A DNA stretch of 64,000 nucleotides from Caldifarciminota bacterium (GTDB lineage: Bacteria; Hydrothermota; UBA3072), in assembly GCA_016930175.1 (NCBI GenBank), contig JAFGHJ010000004.1, forward strand, positions 1 through 64,000, read 5' to 3'. Shown here piece after piece: positions 6,772-14,594 of the stretch; position 1 is the stretch's first letter; each line of letters starts with the position of its first letter. Position numbers and translations under genes: made by a program. Below the pieces are notes generated by a model. That model made no database searches. It saw nothing but the letters and a program-made list of their open reading frames with translations, and was not told the DNA's origin.

Positions 6772-8630
6772 AATTTACCCATTATGGCTTTTGAGATATT
6801 GTATATATGGTAGTTAATCCTGTCAAAATCATTCAATAGGTCGAGATGTATCGCACTTGTATCGATGCTTTCACGCTTCCCTTCTTTTAAGCGATTGATG
6901 TGGTTCTCTCTGAATTTTTTTAACTTTTCCTCAGTTTCTTTCTGACCCAAAAGTAAATCGCTTGCTATATCCCTGTCCATCGAGGAAAGAGCGGCTTCTA
7001 CTTCTTTAATGTTTAAGAGAATGGTTTCGTGGTATTTTTTTATTTCATGAAATCCTTCTTTAGAGAAAAAATAGGATTCTTTTATTTTCTTTTCGGCGTA
7101 ATTCATAATATTTTTACTTATTAAATCTCCTATATGTTCTATCTCGTTTGATATTTTTAGTATTGTAACGCATTTGGCGCTTTCTCTGTTTGATAATTCC
7201 TGACCGAGGAGTTTGGAAGTGTAAGAGACCAGTTCTTCGTGGTTTTTGTCGATGATATTATCTTTGGAAATTATAATCTTTCTTAGTGCGTCATTATTTT
7301 GTTTGAATACATCAAGTGTATCCTCAAACATGATTCTTGTGATTTCCATAGATTCGCGGATGACCGTATAAGATTTTGATATGGCAACAGTAGAAGAAGA
7401 TAAAAACAGAGGATCGAGTTTAAGTTTGGATCTTTCCACACCGAATATTTTATTTAAGAATTTCGCGAGAGGAAAGCAGAAAGGAATTAAAATAAGTCCC
7501 CAGATATTTACCATGGAATGTAAGTTCGCGATATTTCTTGCTGTTACGCTAAAGCCTTTAGGCAGGAAAATAAAATAGAAGGATAATCCTACAAATAATA
7601 TTTTAAGAATTACGTATCCAACTCCCATTGCTCTATCCCTGGAGGAAGAAAAACGAGTGGAACCAAGCAATATCGAGAATGATGTTCCTATATTTACTCC
7701 CAGCACTACGGGTATTACTGTGGACAAATCCAGAACTCCCACGAAGGCTATCATTAATCCAAGGACTCCCGCACTTGAATGAAAAAGAAATGTTAGAATA
7801 ATCGACGAGAAAAACAGTAAAATAGGATTTATGTCAGGAGTGAATATATTTCTTAGCGGTTGCATATTGTCTCTTATTAGCCATATTGAGAAGAATATTA
7901 GTCCGAACCCCAGTAGAATTCTTCCTATGTAGCTCAGTTTTGTTTTCGTTTGCCAGAGTATGAAACCAATTAAAACTATAACAGGGCTAAACTGGATTAC
8001 ATCGGTTGCTATTATCTGTACTGTAAAAGTGGAACCGAGAGATGCGCCCGAGAGCACAATAAGCGCTGTCGAAAGTTTGATGAGAGAGGATTCAAGTAAA
8101 CCAAGTAACATTAATCCCGTTAAAGTGCTGGATTCAAATAGCACGGCAAGAATTATTCCCGAAAGGTAAGCGAGAATTGGGTTTTTTGTCATCTTCCAGA
8201 GCATCTGTTTTGTCTTCTCGCCGCTCAACCGGGAAAAACCTTTATTTGTGTGGTCAAGTCCCATCAGTATAAGCACAATTCCGATTATTACAGATAATAT
8301 TAATTTGATGAGTTGTTGTTTTGGTATAACATTAGGTTTAATAACTATAGATTCCCCGTTTGTCTTTGCTTCAACCCATCCCTCTTCTCCCGGTGTAAAT
8401 CTAATACTTGCAAATCCGGCATTATCCGTTTTAGCCGAATCCTGAGAAATTTTACCATTGTGAGGAATAAATTTAATCCACTTATCTGCTAAAGGCTTAT
8501 CTCCTTCGGTTGCCTGAACTGCGATATGTAGAGACTTTCCGGATAGAATGCAGCAGTTATGTCCCGAGATGTCTCTTCCAAGAGGATCTTTGGCAAGATT
8601 TAATGAAAGAGACAGGAAGATGAGAATCAT
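6768..8630 (-). CDS. Na/Pi cotransporter family protein with N-terminal Ig-like domain
   Basis: This 620-aa protein has a short signal/TM segment, then ~80 residues that read like an extracytoplasmic Ig-like (Big-type) domain (KPLADKWIKFIPHNGKIS to GFASIRFTPGEEGWVEAK). A Na/Pi-cotransporter core with two inverted repeats follows (GIILAVLFESSTLTGLMLLG; FLFHSSAGVLGLMIAFVGV). The C-terminal ~200 residues are a PhoU-like helical domain. NptA-type transporters import phosphate with sodium. The Ig-like extension is unusual. It overlaps tonB and scpA by 4 nt each. Phosphate as substrate is inferred from the family. Confidence 0.85.
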   Translation of the reverse strand: MILIFLSLSLNLAKDPLGRDISGHNCCILSGKSLHIAVQATEGDKPLADKWIKFIPHNGKISQDSAKTDNAGFASIRFTPGEEGWVEAKTNGESIVIKPNVIPKQQLIKLILSVIIGIVLILMGLDHTNKGFSRLSGEKTKQMLWKMTKNPILAYLSGIILAVLFESSTLTGLMLLGLLESSLIKLSTALIVLSGASLGSTFTVQIIATDVIQFSPVIVLIGFILWQTKTKLSYIGRILLGFGLIFFSIWLIRDNMQPLRNIFTPDINPILLFFSSIILTFLFHSSAGVLGLMIAFVGVLDLSTVIPVVLGVNIGTSFSILLGSTRFSSSRDRAMGVGYVILKILFVGLSFYFIFLPKGFSVTARNIANLHSMVNIWGLILIPFCFPLAKFLNKIFGVERSKLKLDPLFLSSSTVAISKSYTVIRESMEITRIMFEDTLDVFKQNNDALRKIIISKDNIIDKNHEELVSYTSKLLGQELSNRESAKCVTILKISNEIEHIGDLISKNIMNYAEKKIKESYFFSKEGFHEIKKYHETILLNIKEVEAALSSMDRDIASDLLLGQKETEEKLKKFRENHINRLKEGKRESIDTSAIHLDLLNDFDRINYHIYNISKAIMGKL

Positions 8631-9202
8631 TTTATTTCGAAATATATTGTTACAATTCCGGTTTGTATTGTTTGTTTGACGTTAGGAGCTAAAGGTTGGA
8701 AGCGCCATTCCCTTACCGCTTCCATCGCAATGTTGTCGAAAGATAAACCTCCTGTTTTTACGATCCTGACAGTCTTTATTGTCCCGTCGGGATTTGCTTC
8801 TATTTCTAAATTTACCTGAGTATTTTCGCTTTCGTTCTCAGGATACTCTGGTTTTTTGAAATGTATTATTTTTCTTTTCGAAAGTTCACCGGCTAATCTG
8901 TAACCCTCTCTTTCTCCGCTTTCCGTTTCGCCTCCTTCGTAGGGCGGTTTCTCAAGAGGAGATAAGCTTTTCTTTATTCTCCCGGTACTCACGGGAATAT
9001 CTCCTTCAAGAGAAAAGATATCTTCGGTTCCTCCTATTTTTGCCAGAGCTCCCATTTCTTCGATATCTTCTATTGTTTGAAAACCAAGAGTGACAAATTC
9101 TTCCCCGGGATATTTCAGATTGACTGAAACGAGAAAGAAGAATATGATAAGGACAGCGTATATAATTATTGTATATACCAGAGAAACTATTTTCTTATTC
9201 AC
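8627..9202 (-). CDS. tonB: TonB family energy-transducing protein
   Basis: This 191-aa protein has one N-terminal membrane anchor (residues ~8-27), a periplasmic linker and a C-terminal TonB domain: YPENESENTQVNLEIEANPD, then the IKTVRIVKTGG, FDNIAMEAVREWRFQP and VTIYFEIK elements. It transmits ExbB/ExbD-derived proton-motive energy to outer-membrane receptors. The linker is short and lacks the usual Pro-rich repeats. It sits directly after exbD with a 4-nt overlap. No TonB-dependent receptor is in the window. Confidence 0.9.
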   Translation of the reverse strand: MNKKIVSLVYTIIIYAVLIIFFFLVSVNLKYPGEEFVTLGFQTIEDIEEMGALAKIGGTEDIFSLEGDIPVSTGRIKKSLSPLEKPPYEGGETESGEREGYRLAGELSKRKIIHFKKPEYPENESENTQVNLEIEANPDGTIKTVRIVKTGGLSFDNIAMEAVREWRFQPLAPNVKQTIQTGIVTIYFEIK

Positions 9203-9591
9203 TCTATTTCCGGTGTGGTAGCAATTACAAATTTGCTTGCCCCACTTTTTTTGACCATTTCCATAACCTTTACGGTCATATCGATAGTAACATCGCGGTC
9301 GGCTTTTATCAATATAACTTTGTCGCCGGCATCTTTAAGAAGGTAAGGAAAGTTGGAAATTTGAACAGGTTGATCCTCAAGATAAACTGCTCCGCTTTTA
9401 GTTATCGTTATCGTTACTTTTTCCTGTGTTACTGCTTCCTTTGTAGCCGTTCTTGGTAGAAAAACCTTTATTCCTGGTTGGACAAGATATGTGGAGGTAA
9501 GCAGAAAAAATATTAAAAGAAGAAGCACTATATCTGCCATCGAAATGACGGGGAATGTGATTTTTCGTTTGAATCTCGATTCCATAGACAT
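9199..9591 (-). CDS. exbD: biopolymer transport protein ExbD/TolR
   Basis: This 130-aa inner-membrane protein has one TM segment near residues 12-32 (SMADIVLLLLIFFLLTSTYL), whose Asp corresponds to the proton-channel Asp of the family. A periplasmic domain follows with VTITITKSGAVYL, VILIKADRDVTIDMTVKVME and FVIATTPE. It works with ExbB and TonB. Gaps and overlaps (5 nt after exbB, 4 nt into tonB) indicate one operon. Confidence 0.92.
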   Translation of the reverse strand: MSMESRFKRKITFPVISMADIVLLLLIFFLLTSTYLVQPGIKVFLPRTATKEAVTQEKVTITITKSGAVYLEDQPVQISNFPYLLKDAGDKVILIKADRDVTIDMTVKVMEMVKKSGASKFVIATTPEIE

Positions 9592-9596
9592 CTCGA

Positions 9597-10184
9597 TTAC
9601 TCTATAAATGCTGCTATTTCGGAAGTTACCCTGTTGATGTCATTAATTATCCCATTCATCCTGTCGGAAAGAGCATTATATATCAGGAGAAATATTATTC
9701 CGACTGCAAGACCGGCGGCTGTTGTTACAAGAGCTTCCCATATTCCGCCTGCAAGTCGGGAAGGGTTAACCCCTCCGCCCAGCACTTCGATTTGCATAAA
9801 AGCTTTTATCATGCCCAAGACTGTGCCGAAAAAGCCGAGCATGGGTGCGATGGAACCCATAGAAGCAACTATCCCTAAACCGCTTTCCAGTTTTTTTAAT
9901 TCGCATGAAGCACTTGCGTTCATAGCTTCTTTTTCTCCGGAAATAATTCCCTTAATCATTACTCTTGTAACAGGAGTGTCCTGTCCCCGGATTTCTTTGA
10001 TAGCATCTTCGGGGCTTTTTTCTTTTAACCAGGCACAGACTCTTTTCAGTAAATCTTCTATCGGGCTCTGACTTCTTTTATAATATATAAATCTATCTAT
10101 AGCAAAGTAGATACCTACGAATAATGAAATGCCTATCGCAATCATTGTCCATCCGCCTTTAGCGAGAATCGACATTAAACTCAT
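9597..10184 (-). CDS. exbB: MotA/TolQ/ExbB proton channel family protein
   Basis: This 195-aa protein has three TM segments: one near the N-terminus and two flanking the conserved GSIAPMLGFFGTVLGMI and LVTTAAGLAVGIIFLLIYN blocks that define the family. It forms the proton-conducting stator with ExbD. I chose the ATG at 10184 because AAAGGAGGT precedes it at good spacing; the reading frame extends upstream only into micro-array sequence. It is the first gene of an eight-gene minus-strand run. Its promoter at 10327-10355 leaves a leader of ~135 nt. Confidence 0.93.
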   Translation of the reverse strand: MSLMSILAKGGWTMIAIGISLFVGIYFAIDRFIYYKRSQSPIEDLLKRVCAWLKEKSPEDAIKEIRGQDTPVTRVMIKGIISGEKEAMNASASCELKKLESGLGIVASMGSIAPMLGFFGTVLGMIKAFMQIEVLGGGVNPSRLAGGIWEALVTTAAGLAVGIIFLLIYNALSDRMNGIINDINRVTSEIAAFIE

Positions 10185-10326
10185 TTGACCTCCTTTATAA
10201 AACTTATTATTCTCACACAAAGTACACAAAGACCACAAAGTTTATTGTTTTTATTATTCTTCTTTTCTATTTGTTTTTTCTCTTTTAAGCCCATTTTCTC
10301 TTTAACCCACCTGCTTAATTTTTTAT

Positions 10327-10355
10327 ATTTTATGTAATAGGGCTTATAAAGTCAA
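10327..10355 (-). promoter_or_regulatory. promoter of the exbB-to-comF operon
   Basis: On the minus strand, TTGACT (10350-10355) and TAAAAT (10327-10332) are 17 nt apart. The transcript would begin near 10320 and carry a ~135-nt leader containing CACAAAG-type repeat words before the exbB Shine-Dalgarno sequence. Confidence 0.7.
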
Positions 10356-10369
10356 GGAGGAATAAATAC

Positions 10370-10440
10370 GTTGGTCCGTGGGTCTGTTAGTCCGTTGGTC
10401 TGTTTTTTAACCAACCAACACACCCACGCACTAACGCACC
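10370..10440. repeat. 8-base-unit inverted array (4 + 4 units)
   Basis: Four GT-rich octamers (GTTGGTCC, GTGGGTCT, GTTAGTCC, GTTGGTCT; 10370-10401) are followed by a 7-nt T-rich loop and four AC-rich octamers (AACCAACC, AACACACC, CACGCACT, AACGCACC; 10409-10440). The two 32-nt arms can pair imperfectly into a long hairpin. It lies between two divergent promoters. The same design recurs near 57.5 and 58.8 kb. Confidence 0.8.
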
Positions 10441-10457
10441 AACAAGTTTTTAAAGTC

Positions 10458-10485
10458 TTGACACCTTGATATTTTTTTATATACT
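10458..10485 (+). promoter_or_regulatory. promoter of the cmk operon (near-leaderless)
   Basis: TTGACA (10458-10463) and TATACT (10480-10485) are 16 nt apart. The predicted start near 10492 is only ~7 nt before the cmk ATG (10499), and no Shine-Dalgarno sequence is present, so the mRNA should be essentially leaderless. Confidence 0.75.
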
Positions 10486-10498
10486 AGTATATTGATTT

Positions 10499-11170
10499 AT
10501 GGGATTTGTAGTTGCTATAGATGGTACATCCGGTTCAGGTAAATCAACGACAGCCAAAAAAGTTTCGGAGCTACTGGATTGGTTATATCTTGATACCGGA
10601 GCGACCTATAGGGCAGTAGCTTATTTTGTTTTGCAAAAGGGCATAAATCCCAATGATGAGAGAAAGGTTATCCAGATTTTAGATGAATTGAATATTGAGA
10701 TTAAGAAAATTAATGGTGAACAGAGAACGATAGTTAATGGTGAAGACGTAAGTGATAAGTTGCGTACAGAACAAGTCAATAGGGCTGTTACTCCTGTTTC
10801 TAAAATAAAGGAAGTTAGAAAATACCTGGTAGGTATTCAGAGAAAAATAGTGGATGATAAAAACGCAGTAATTGAAGGCAGAGATATAGGTACTGTGGTT
10901 TTTCCTGATGCAGATATAAAATTTTTTATGGACGCCGATATAAGTATTAGAGCGAAGAGGAGAAAACAACAGGACGGAATGAACGATCTGGAAAAGGTAA
11001 AAAAGGACCTGGAAAGAAGAGACTATCATGATTCAAAAAGAAAAGAGAGTCCGCTAAAGAAAGCTGATGATGCGTCTTTGCTCGATACAAGTTCACTGAC
11101 CATTGATGAGCAGGTGAACATTGTTGTTGCTAAAATAAAAAAACTTCATGAAGGCGTCAATTCAATATAA
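10499..11170 (+). CDS. cmk: cytidylate kinase
   Basis: This 223-aa P-loop kinase phosphorylates CMP and dCMP. The Walker A GTSGSGKST starts at residue 9. The LYLDTGATYRAVAY substrate block, the IEGRDIGTVVFPDADIKFFM motif and RRKQQDG are diagnostic. It heads the plus-strand run cmk-plsC-ispH-rpsA-pyrG-ecfT, a gene order also known, in part, from Clostridia and Thermotogae. The start at 10499 fits the promoter, with no ribosome-binding site. It overlaps plsC by 23 nt. Confidence 0.95.
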   Translation: MGFVVAIDGTSGSGKSTTAKKVSELLDWLYLDTGATYRAVAYFVLQKGINPNDERKVIQILDELNIEIKKINGEQRTIVNGEDVSDKLRTEQVNRAVTPVSKIKEVRKYLVGIQRKIVDDKNAVIEGRDIGTVVFPDADIKFFMDADISIRAKRRKQQDGMNDLEKVKKDLERRDYHDSKRKESPLKKADDASLLDTSSLTIDEQVNIVVAKIKKLHEGVNSI

Positions 11171-11747
11171 AGCAGGGCGGTTTCTTTTTTACTGGTTTTA
11201 TAGAATCTTTGGCCTCCGAATAGAAGGTGTGGAAAACGTTCCGCGGGAGGGCGGAGTTATTATTGCTCCTAATCATCGTTCTAATTACGATCCCCCTTTA
11301 GTAGGATGTGGTGTTGCGAGCCGTCCTATTTATTTTTTGGCTAAAAAAGGACTTTTTATAAATAAGGCTGTTTCGTGGATTTTGAGAAGTGTTTGCGCTA
11401 TACCTGTGGATACGGATAATCCGGGTATCAAAACCATGAGAGTTTTTATCGATCTTTTAAAAGAAGGAAAGGCTGTAATGGTGTTTCCTGAGGGGCAAAG
11501 GTCCAAAACCAATGAATTTCTTCCCCCGTATCCGGGAGTTGGATATCTTTCTATAAGGACTAAAGTTCCGGTAGTACCTGTCCTTATTACAGGTACTCAT
11601 GAGTCCATGCTAAAGCATTTTTTGAGAAAAAAGCCGCTTGCTTTAAAGTTTGGCAGTCTTGTTTATCCCGGCTATGATAAACCTACCAACGAAAATGCTA
11701 AAGAATTAACAGAGAAAATAATGGAAAGAATAAAGGGTTTGGCTTGA
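11148..11747 (+). CDS. plsC: 1-acyl-sn-glycerol-3-phosphate acyltransferase
   Basis: This 199-aa acyltransferase makes phosphatidic acid from lysophosphatidic acid at the inner membrane. The catalytic HX4D motif is H43-RSNY-D48, and the substrate-binding block FPEGQRS and the VPVVPVLITGT strand follow. An N-terminal hydrophobic segment (RFLFYWFYRIFG) suggests membrane association. The start overlaps the cmk 3' end by 23 nt and the gene overlaps ispH by 4 nt, so translation is probably coupled. Confidence 0.93.
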   Translation: MKASIQYKAGRFLFYWFYRIFGLRIEGVENVPREGGVIIAPNHRSNYDPPLVGCGVASRPIYFLAKKGLFINKAVSWILRSVCAIPVDTDNPGIKTMRVFIDLLKEGKAVMVFPEGQRSKTNEFLPPYPGVGYLSIRTKVPVVPVLITGTHESMLKHFLRKKPLALKFGSLVYPGYDKPTNENAKELTEKIMERIKGLA

Positions 11748-12625
11748 TGGAGATTAAACTCGCAAAAAATATGGGTTTTTGCTTTGGAGTGAAAAGAGCT
11801 ATAAGGATTGCCAGACAGGTCAGGCGAGAAACAAAAGAAAAAGTCTGGACGCTTGGTCACATAATACACAATCCTCAGGTTGTAAGAAAATTAGAAGAAG
11901 AAGGTATAATCGCAGTTGATGACCTCTCCGAAATAGATACAGGATATGTCATTATCAGATCGCATGGCGTTCATCCGGATATATTAAAAAGAATCAGAGA
12001 AAGAAATCTTAAAGAAGTTGATGCGACCTGTCCTCTTGTTAAAAAAGCTCAGGAGAGAGCAAAACAGCTTATCTCTGAAGGGTATGAGACTTATGTTATA
12101 GGAGAGAGGGCACATCCCGAAGTAATAAGTATTGTGGGGGAAACGGAAGGGAAAGTTCGTGTTATAGATTCTGCCGACGATTTGAAAATAAAAAATAGTA
12201 AAGTAGGACTTGTTGTACAAACAACACAATCTCAAGATAATCTGAATAAAGTTGTAGATTATCTTTTGCCCAGAATTCTGGAAATTAAAGTTTTTAATAC
12301 AATATGTGATGTGACAAGTAAAAGGCAAAAGGAAGTTAAAAAACTTGCGAAAAAATCAGATGTTGTAATAGTAGTTGGTGGTAAGAGAAGTGCTAATACA
12401 TCCAGACTGGCTGGAATTGCGAGAGAGGAAGGTTGTGTTACTTATCATATAGAAGAAGCAAGCGAAATTAAAAATAAATGGTTCACCGATGTAGAAAGGG
12501 TAAGCATAGCATCAGGAGCTTCAACCCCTGATTGGATTATTAAAGGAGTAATAAAAAAACTAAAAGAAATTGATGCTAATAAGGAGGAAGTACTTCATGA
12601 GCGAAGAGTTAAGTTCTGTAATTGA
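11744..12625 (+). CDS. ispH: 4-hydroxy-3-methylbut-2-enyl diphosphate reductase
   Basis: This 293-aa iron-sulfur enzyme performs the last step of the MEP isoprenoid pathway. The three cluster cysteines are in NMGFCFGVKRAI, DATCPLV and TICDVTSKRQ, and the RSHGVHP and SANTSRL motifs bind substrate. The C-terminal ~10 residues (VLHERRVKFCN) are read through the start of rpsA, which begins 29 nt before the ispH stop in another frame. In Clostridia these two proteins are fused; here they overlap out of frame. Confidence 0.94.
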   Translation: MMEIKLAKNMGFCFGVKRAIRIARQVRRETKEKVWTLGHIIHNPQVVRKLEEEGIIAVDDLSEIDTGYVIIRSHGVHPDILKRIRERNLKEVDATCPLVKKAQERAKQLISEGYETYVIGERAHPEVISIVGETEGKVRVIDSADDLKIKNSKVGLVVQTTQSQDNLNKVVDYLLPRILEIKVFNTICDVTSKRQKEVKKLAKKSDVVIVVGGKRSANTSRLAGIAREEGCVTYHIEEASEIKNKWFTDVERVSIASGASTPDWIIKGVIKKLKEIDANKEEVLHERRVKFCN

Positions 12626-14561
12626 ACCTATAAGTGAAGAAGATGCAACCAAACTGCTTGATAAAAGCCTGAAGAACGAATCACCGGGAATTGGTTTGGT
12701 TAAAGGAAGAATTGTTAAAATTACCGATAATGAGGTTTTAGTTAATGTTGGTTTGAAATCTGAGGGGATTATCCCTATAGATGATTTTGATGCCGTCTCG
12801 AAGTTTTCTGTTGGAGATGTTATCGATGTTTATCTTGATGATATAGGCGGCAATCAAGGGCTTGCCACCATTTCAAAGAAAAAGGCAGATTTTATAAAAG
12901 TCTGGGATCATGTGAAAGAGGCGCATAAGGAGGATACCTCTGTAGAATGTGAAGTTGTGAGAAGGGTTAAGGGCGGATTTATGGTAAAAGTTTTTGGTAC
13001 AGAGGCTTTTCTCCCCGGTTCTCAAATCGATTTGAAACCTGCAAGAGATCTGGATATTAATGTAGGTGACAAGTTTGATGTTAGAATAATAAAAGTGAAT
13101 TTTAAAAGAAGAAATATAGTGGTGTCACGAAGGGTTCTGTTGAGCGAGAAACAGGAAGCCAGGGTTAAGGAGTTCCTCGAGGGGATAAAAGAAGGAGATG
13201 TGGTAGAGGGAACCGTTAAAAATATTACAGAGTTCGGCGCTTTCATAGAATTGGATGGTATAGACGGTCTCCTCCATATAACGGATATGTCCTGGAGAAG
13301 AATCGGTCATCCTTCCGAGATGCTTTCTATAGGCGACACTATTAAAGTTAAAGTGAAAGAAGTGGATGAGGATACCAAAAGAGTATCTTTAGGACTGAAA
13401 CAGTTGAAACCAGATCCCTGGAAAAATGTACAGGAACGTTACCAGATTGGGAATCAAGTTAAAGGGAAAGTTGTTTCTCTTACTGATTATGGCGCTTTTA
13501 TCGAGCTTGAGACAGGTATCGAAGGACTTATACATGTTTCCGAGATGTCATGGACAAAACATATAAAGCACCCGTCTGAAGTAATGAAGGTAGGGCAAGA
13601 AGTAGAAGCTATAGTTCTGGAAGTGGATGAGAAAGCCCGTAAAATATCTCTGGGATTACGCCAGGCAATTCCGGATCCATGGGAGAATGTAGAGGAGAAA
13701 TATCCGGCAGGTTCAATGGTTAAAGGGAAAGTCGTCAACCTGACATCTTTTGGTGCTTTTATTCAATTGGAGGAAGGAGTTGAAGGTCTTCTCCATATAT
13801 CAGATATATCCTGGACACAGAGAATAAATCACCCGCGGGATGTTCTAGATAAAGGAAAGACTGTCAAGTGTCAGGTTCTTTCAGTCGACGTAGGGGAGAG
13901 ACGTATTTCACTTGGTTTGAAACAGCTTAAAGATGATCCTTTGAGAATCTTTGCTGAGAAGTACCCCGTGGATAGTAACATTATCGGTACAATTTTTGAA
14001 TTGCTTCCAAGAGGAGTAATTGTTTCTCTAGGTAAAGGATTAAAAGGTTTCGTTCCTTTTTCTCATCTTGCGAAGAAGAATATCAAGAAGCCGGAAGAAG
14101 GATATTCGCTGGGAGGGAAATTAAAATTAAAGGTTATAGAGATCGATGTTGACAGAAGAAATATAGTTCTTTCGGAACGGGAATACTTAAAGGAACAGAA
14201 GATAAAATACGAGGAGTTGCAAAAGAAAAAAGGAGAAAACGGAGGAAGTGAAGAAATGATGGAAGAAATGGGAGTTGTTCCTGAAGTCTTGTTAGATGAT
14301 GAAGAAAAGGTTCCAACGGTGGAAGAAGAATTAGTTGATATTGAGGAAGAATACGAAGAAGAGGAAGAAGGGGGACCTGATTTTGAGGAGGAGGAAGAAG
14401 AAGAGGAGGAAGTTGAAGAAGAACCCGAGGTTGAAGAGGAAGAAGAAGAAGAAGAAGAAGAAGAAAAAGAAGAAGAAGAAGAAATAGACGAAGACGAGGA
14501 AGAAAAGGAAGAAAACGATAACGAAGAAGAGGAACCCGAAGTAGAAGAAGAAAATGAGTGA
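12597..14561 (+). CDS. rpsA: 30S ribosomal protein S1 with long acidic tail
   Basis: This 654-aa protein has six S1 (OB-fold) domains starting near residues 27, 113, 197, 283, 370 and 455. The best conserved read VKNITEFGAFIELDGIDG, VVSLTDYGAFIELETGIEG and VVNLTSFGAFIQLEEGVEG. S1 helps mRNA bind the 30S subunit. I chose the ATG at 12597 because AAGGAGGAAG lies just upstream. The last ~100 residues are an almost continuous Glu/Asp run encoded by a purine tract, which is not standard for S1. In a genome with many leaderless genes, S1 dependence of initiation is a natural question. Confidence 0.93.
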   Translation: MSEELSSVIEPISEEDATKLLDKSLKNESPGIGLVKGRIVKITDNEVLVNVGLKSEGIIPIDDFDAVSKFSVGDVIDVYLDDIGGNQGLATISKKKADFIKVWDHVKEAHKEDTSVECEVVRRVKGGFMVKVFGTEAFLPGSQIDLKPARDLDINVGDKFDVRIIKVNFKRRNIVVSRRVLLSEKQEARVKEFLEGIKEGDVVEGTVKNITEFGAFIELDGIDGLLHITDMSWRRIGHPSEMLSIGDTIKVKVKEVDEDTKRVSLGLKQLKPDPWKNVQERYQIGNQVKGKVVSLTDYGAFIELETGIEGLIHVSEMSWTKHIKHPSEVMKVGQEVEAIVLEVDEKARKISLGLRQAIPDPWENVEEKYPAGSMVKGKVVNLTSFGAFIQLEEGVEGLLHISDISWTQRINHPRDVLDKGKTVKCQVLSVDVGERRISLGLKQLKDDPLRIFAEKYPVDSNIIGTIFELLPRGVIVSLGKGLKGFVPFSHLAKKNIKKPEEGYSLGGKLKLKVIEIDVDRRNIVLSEREYLKEQKIKYEELQKKKGENGGSEEMMEEMGVVPEVLLDDEEKVPTVEEELVDIEEEYEEEEEGGPDFEEEEEEEEEVEEEPEVEEEEEEEEEEEKEEEEEIDEDEEEKEENDNEEEEPEVEEENE

Positions 14562-14594
14562 AATCCTTTTTCTTTTAAAAGGAAAAGACGTTAA

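Noticed and set aside
14562-14594. Terminator between rpsA and pyrG
   Set aside because: CCTTTTTCTTTTAAAAGG can pair weakly but has no GC core or T-run, and the genes look cotranscribed.
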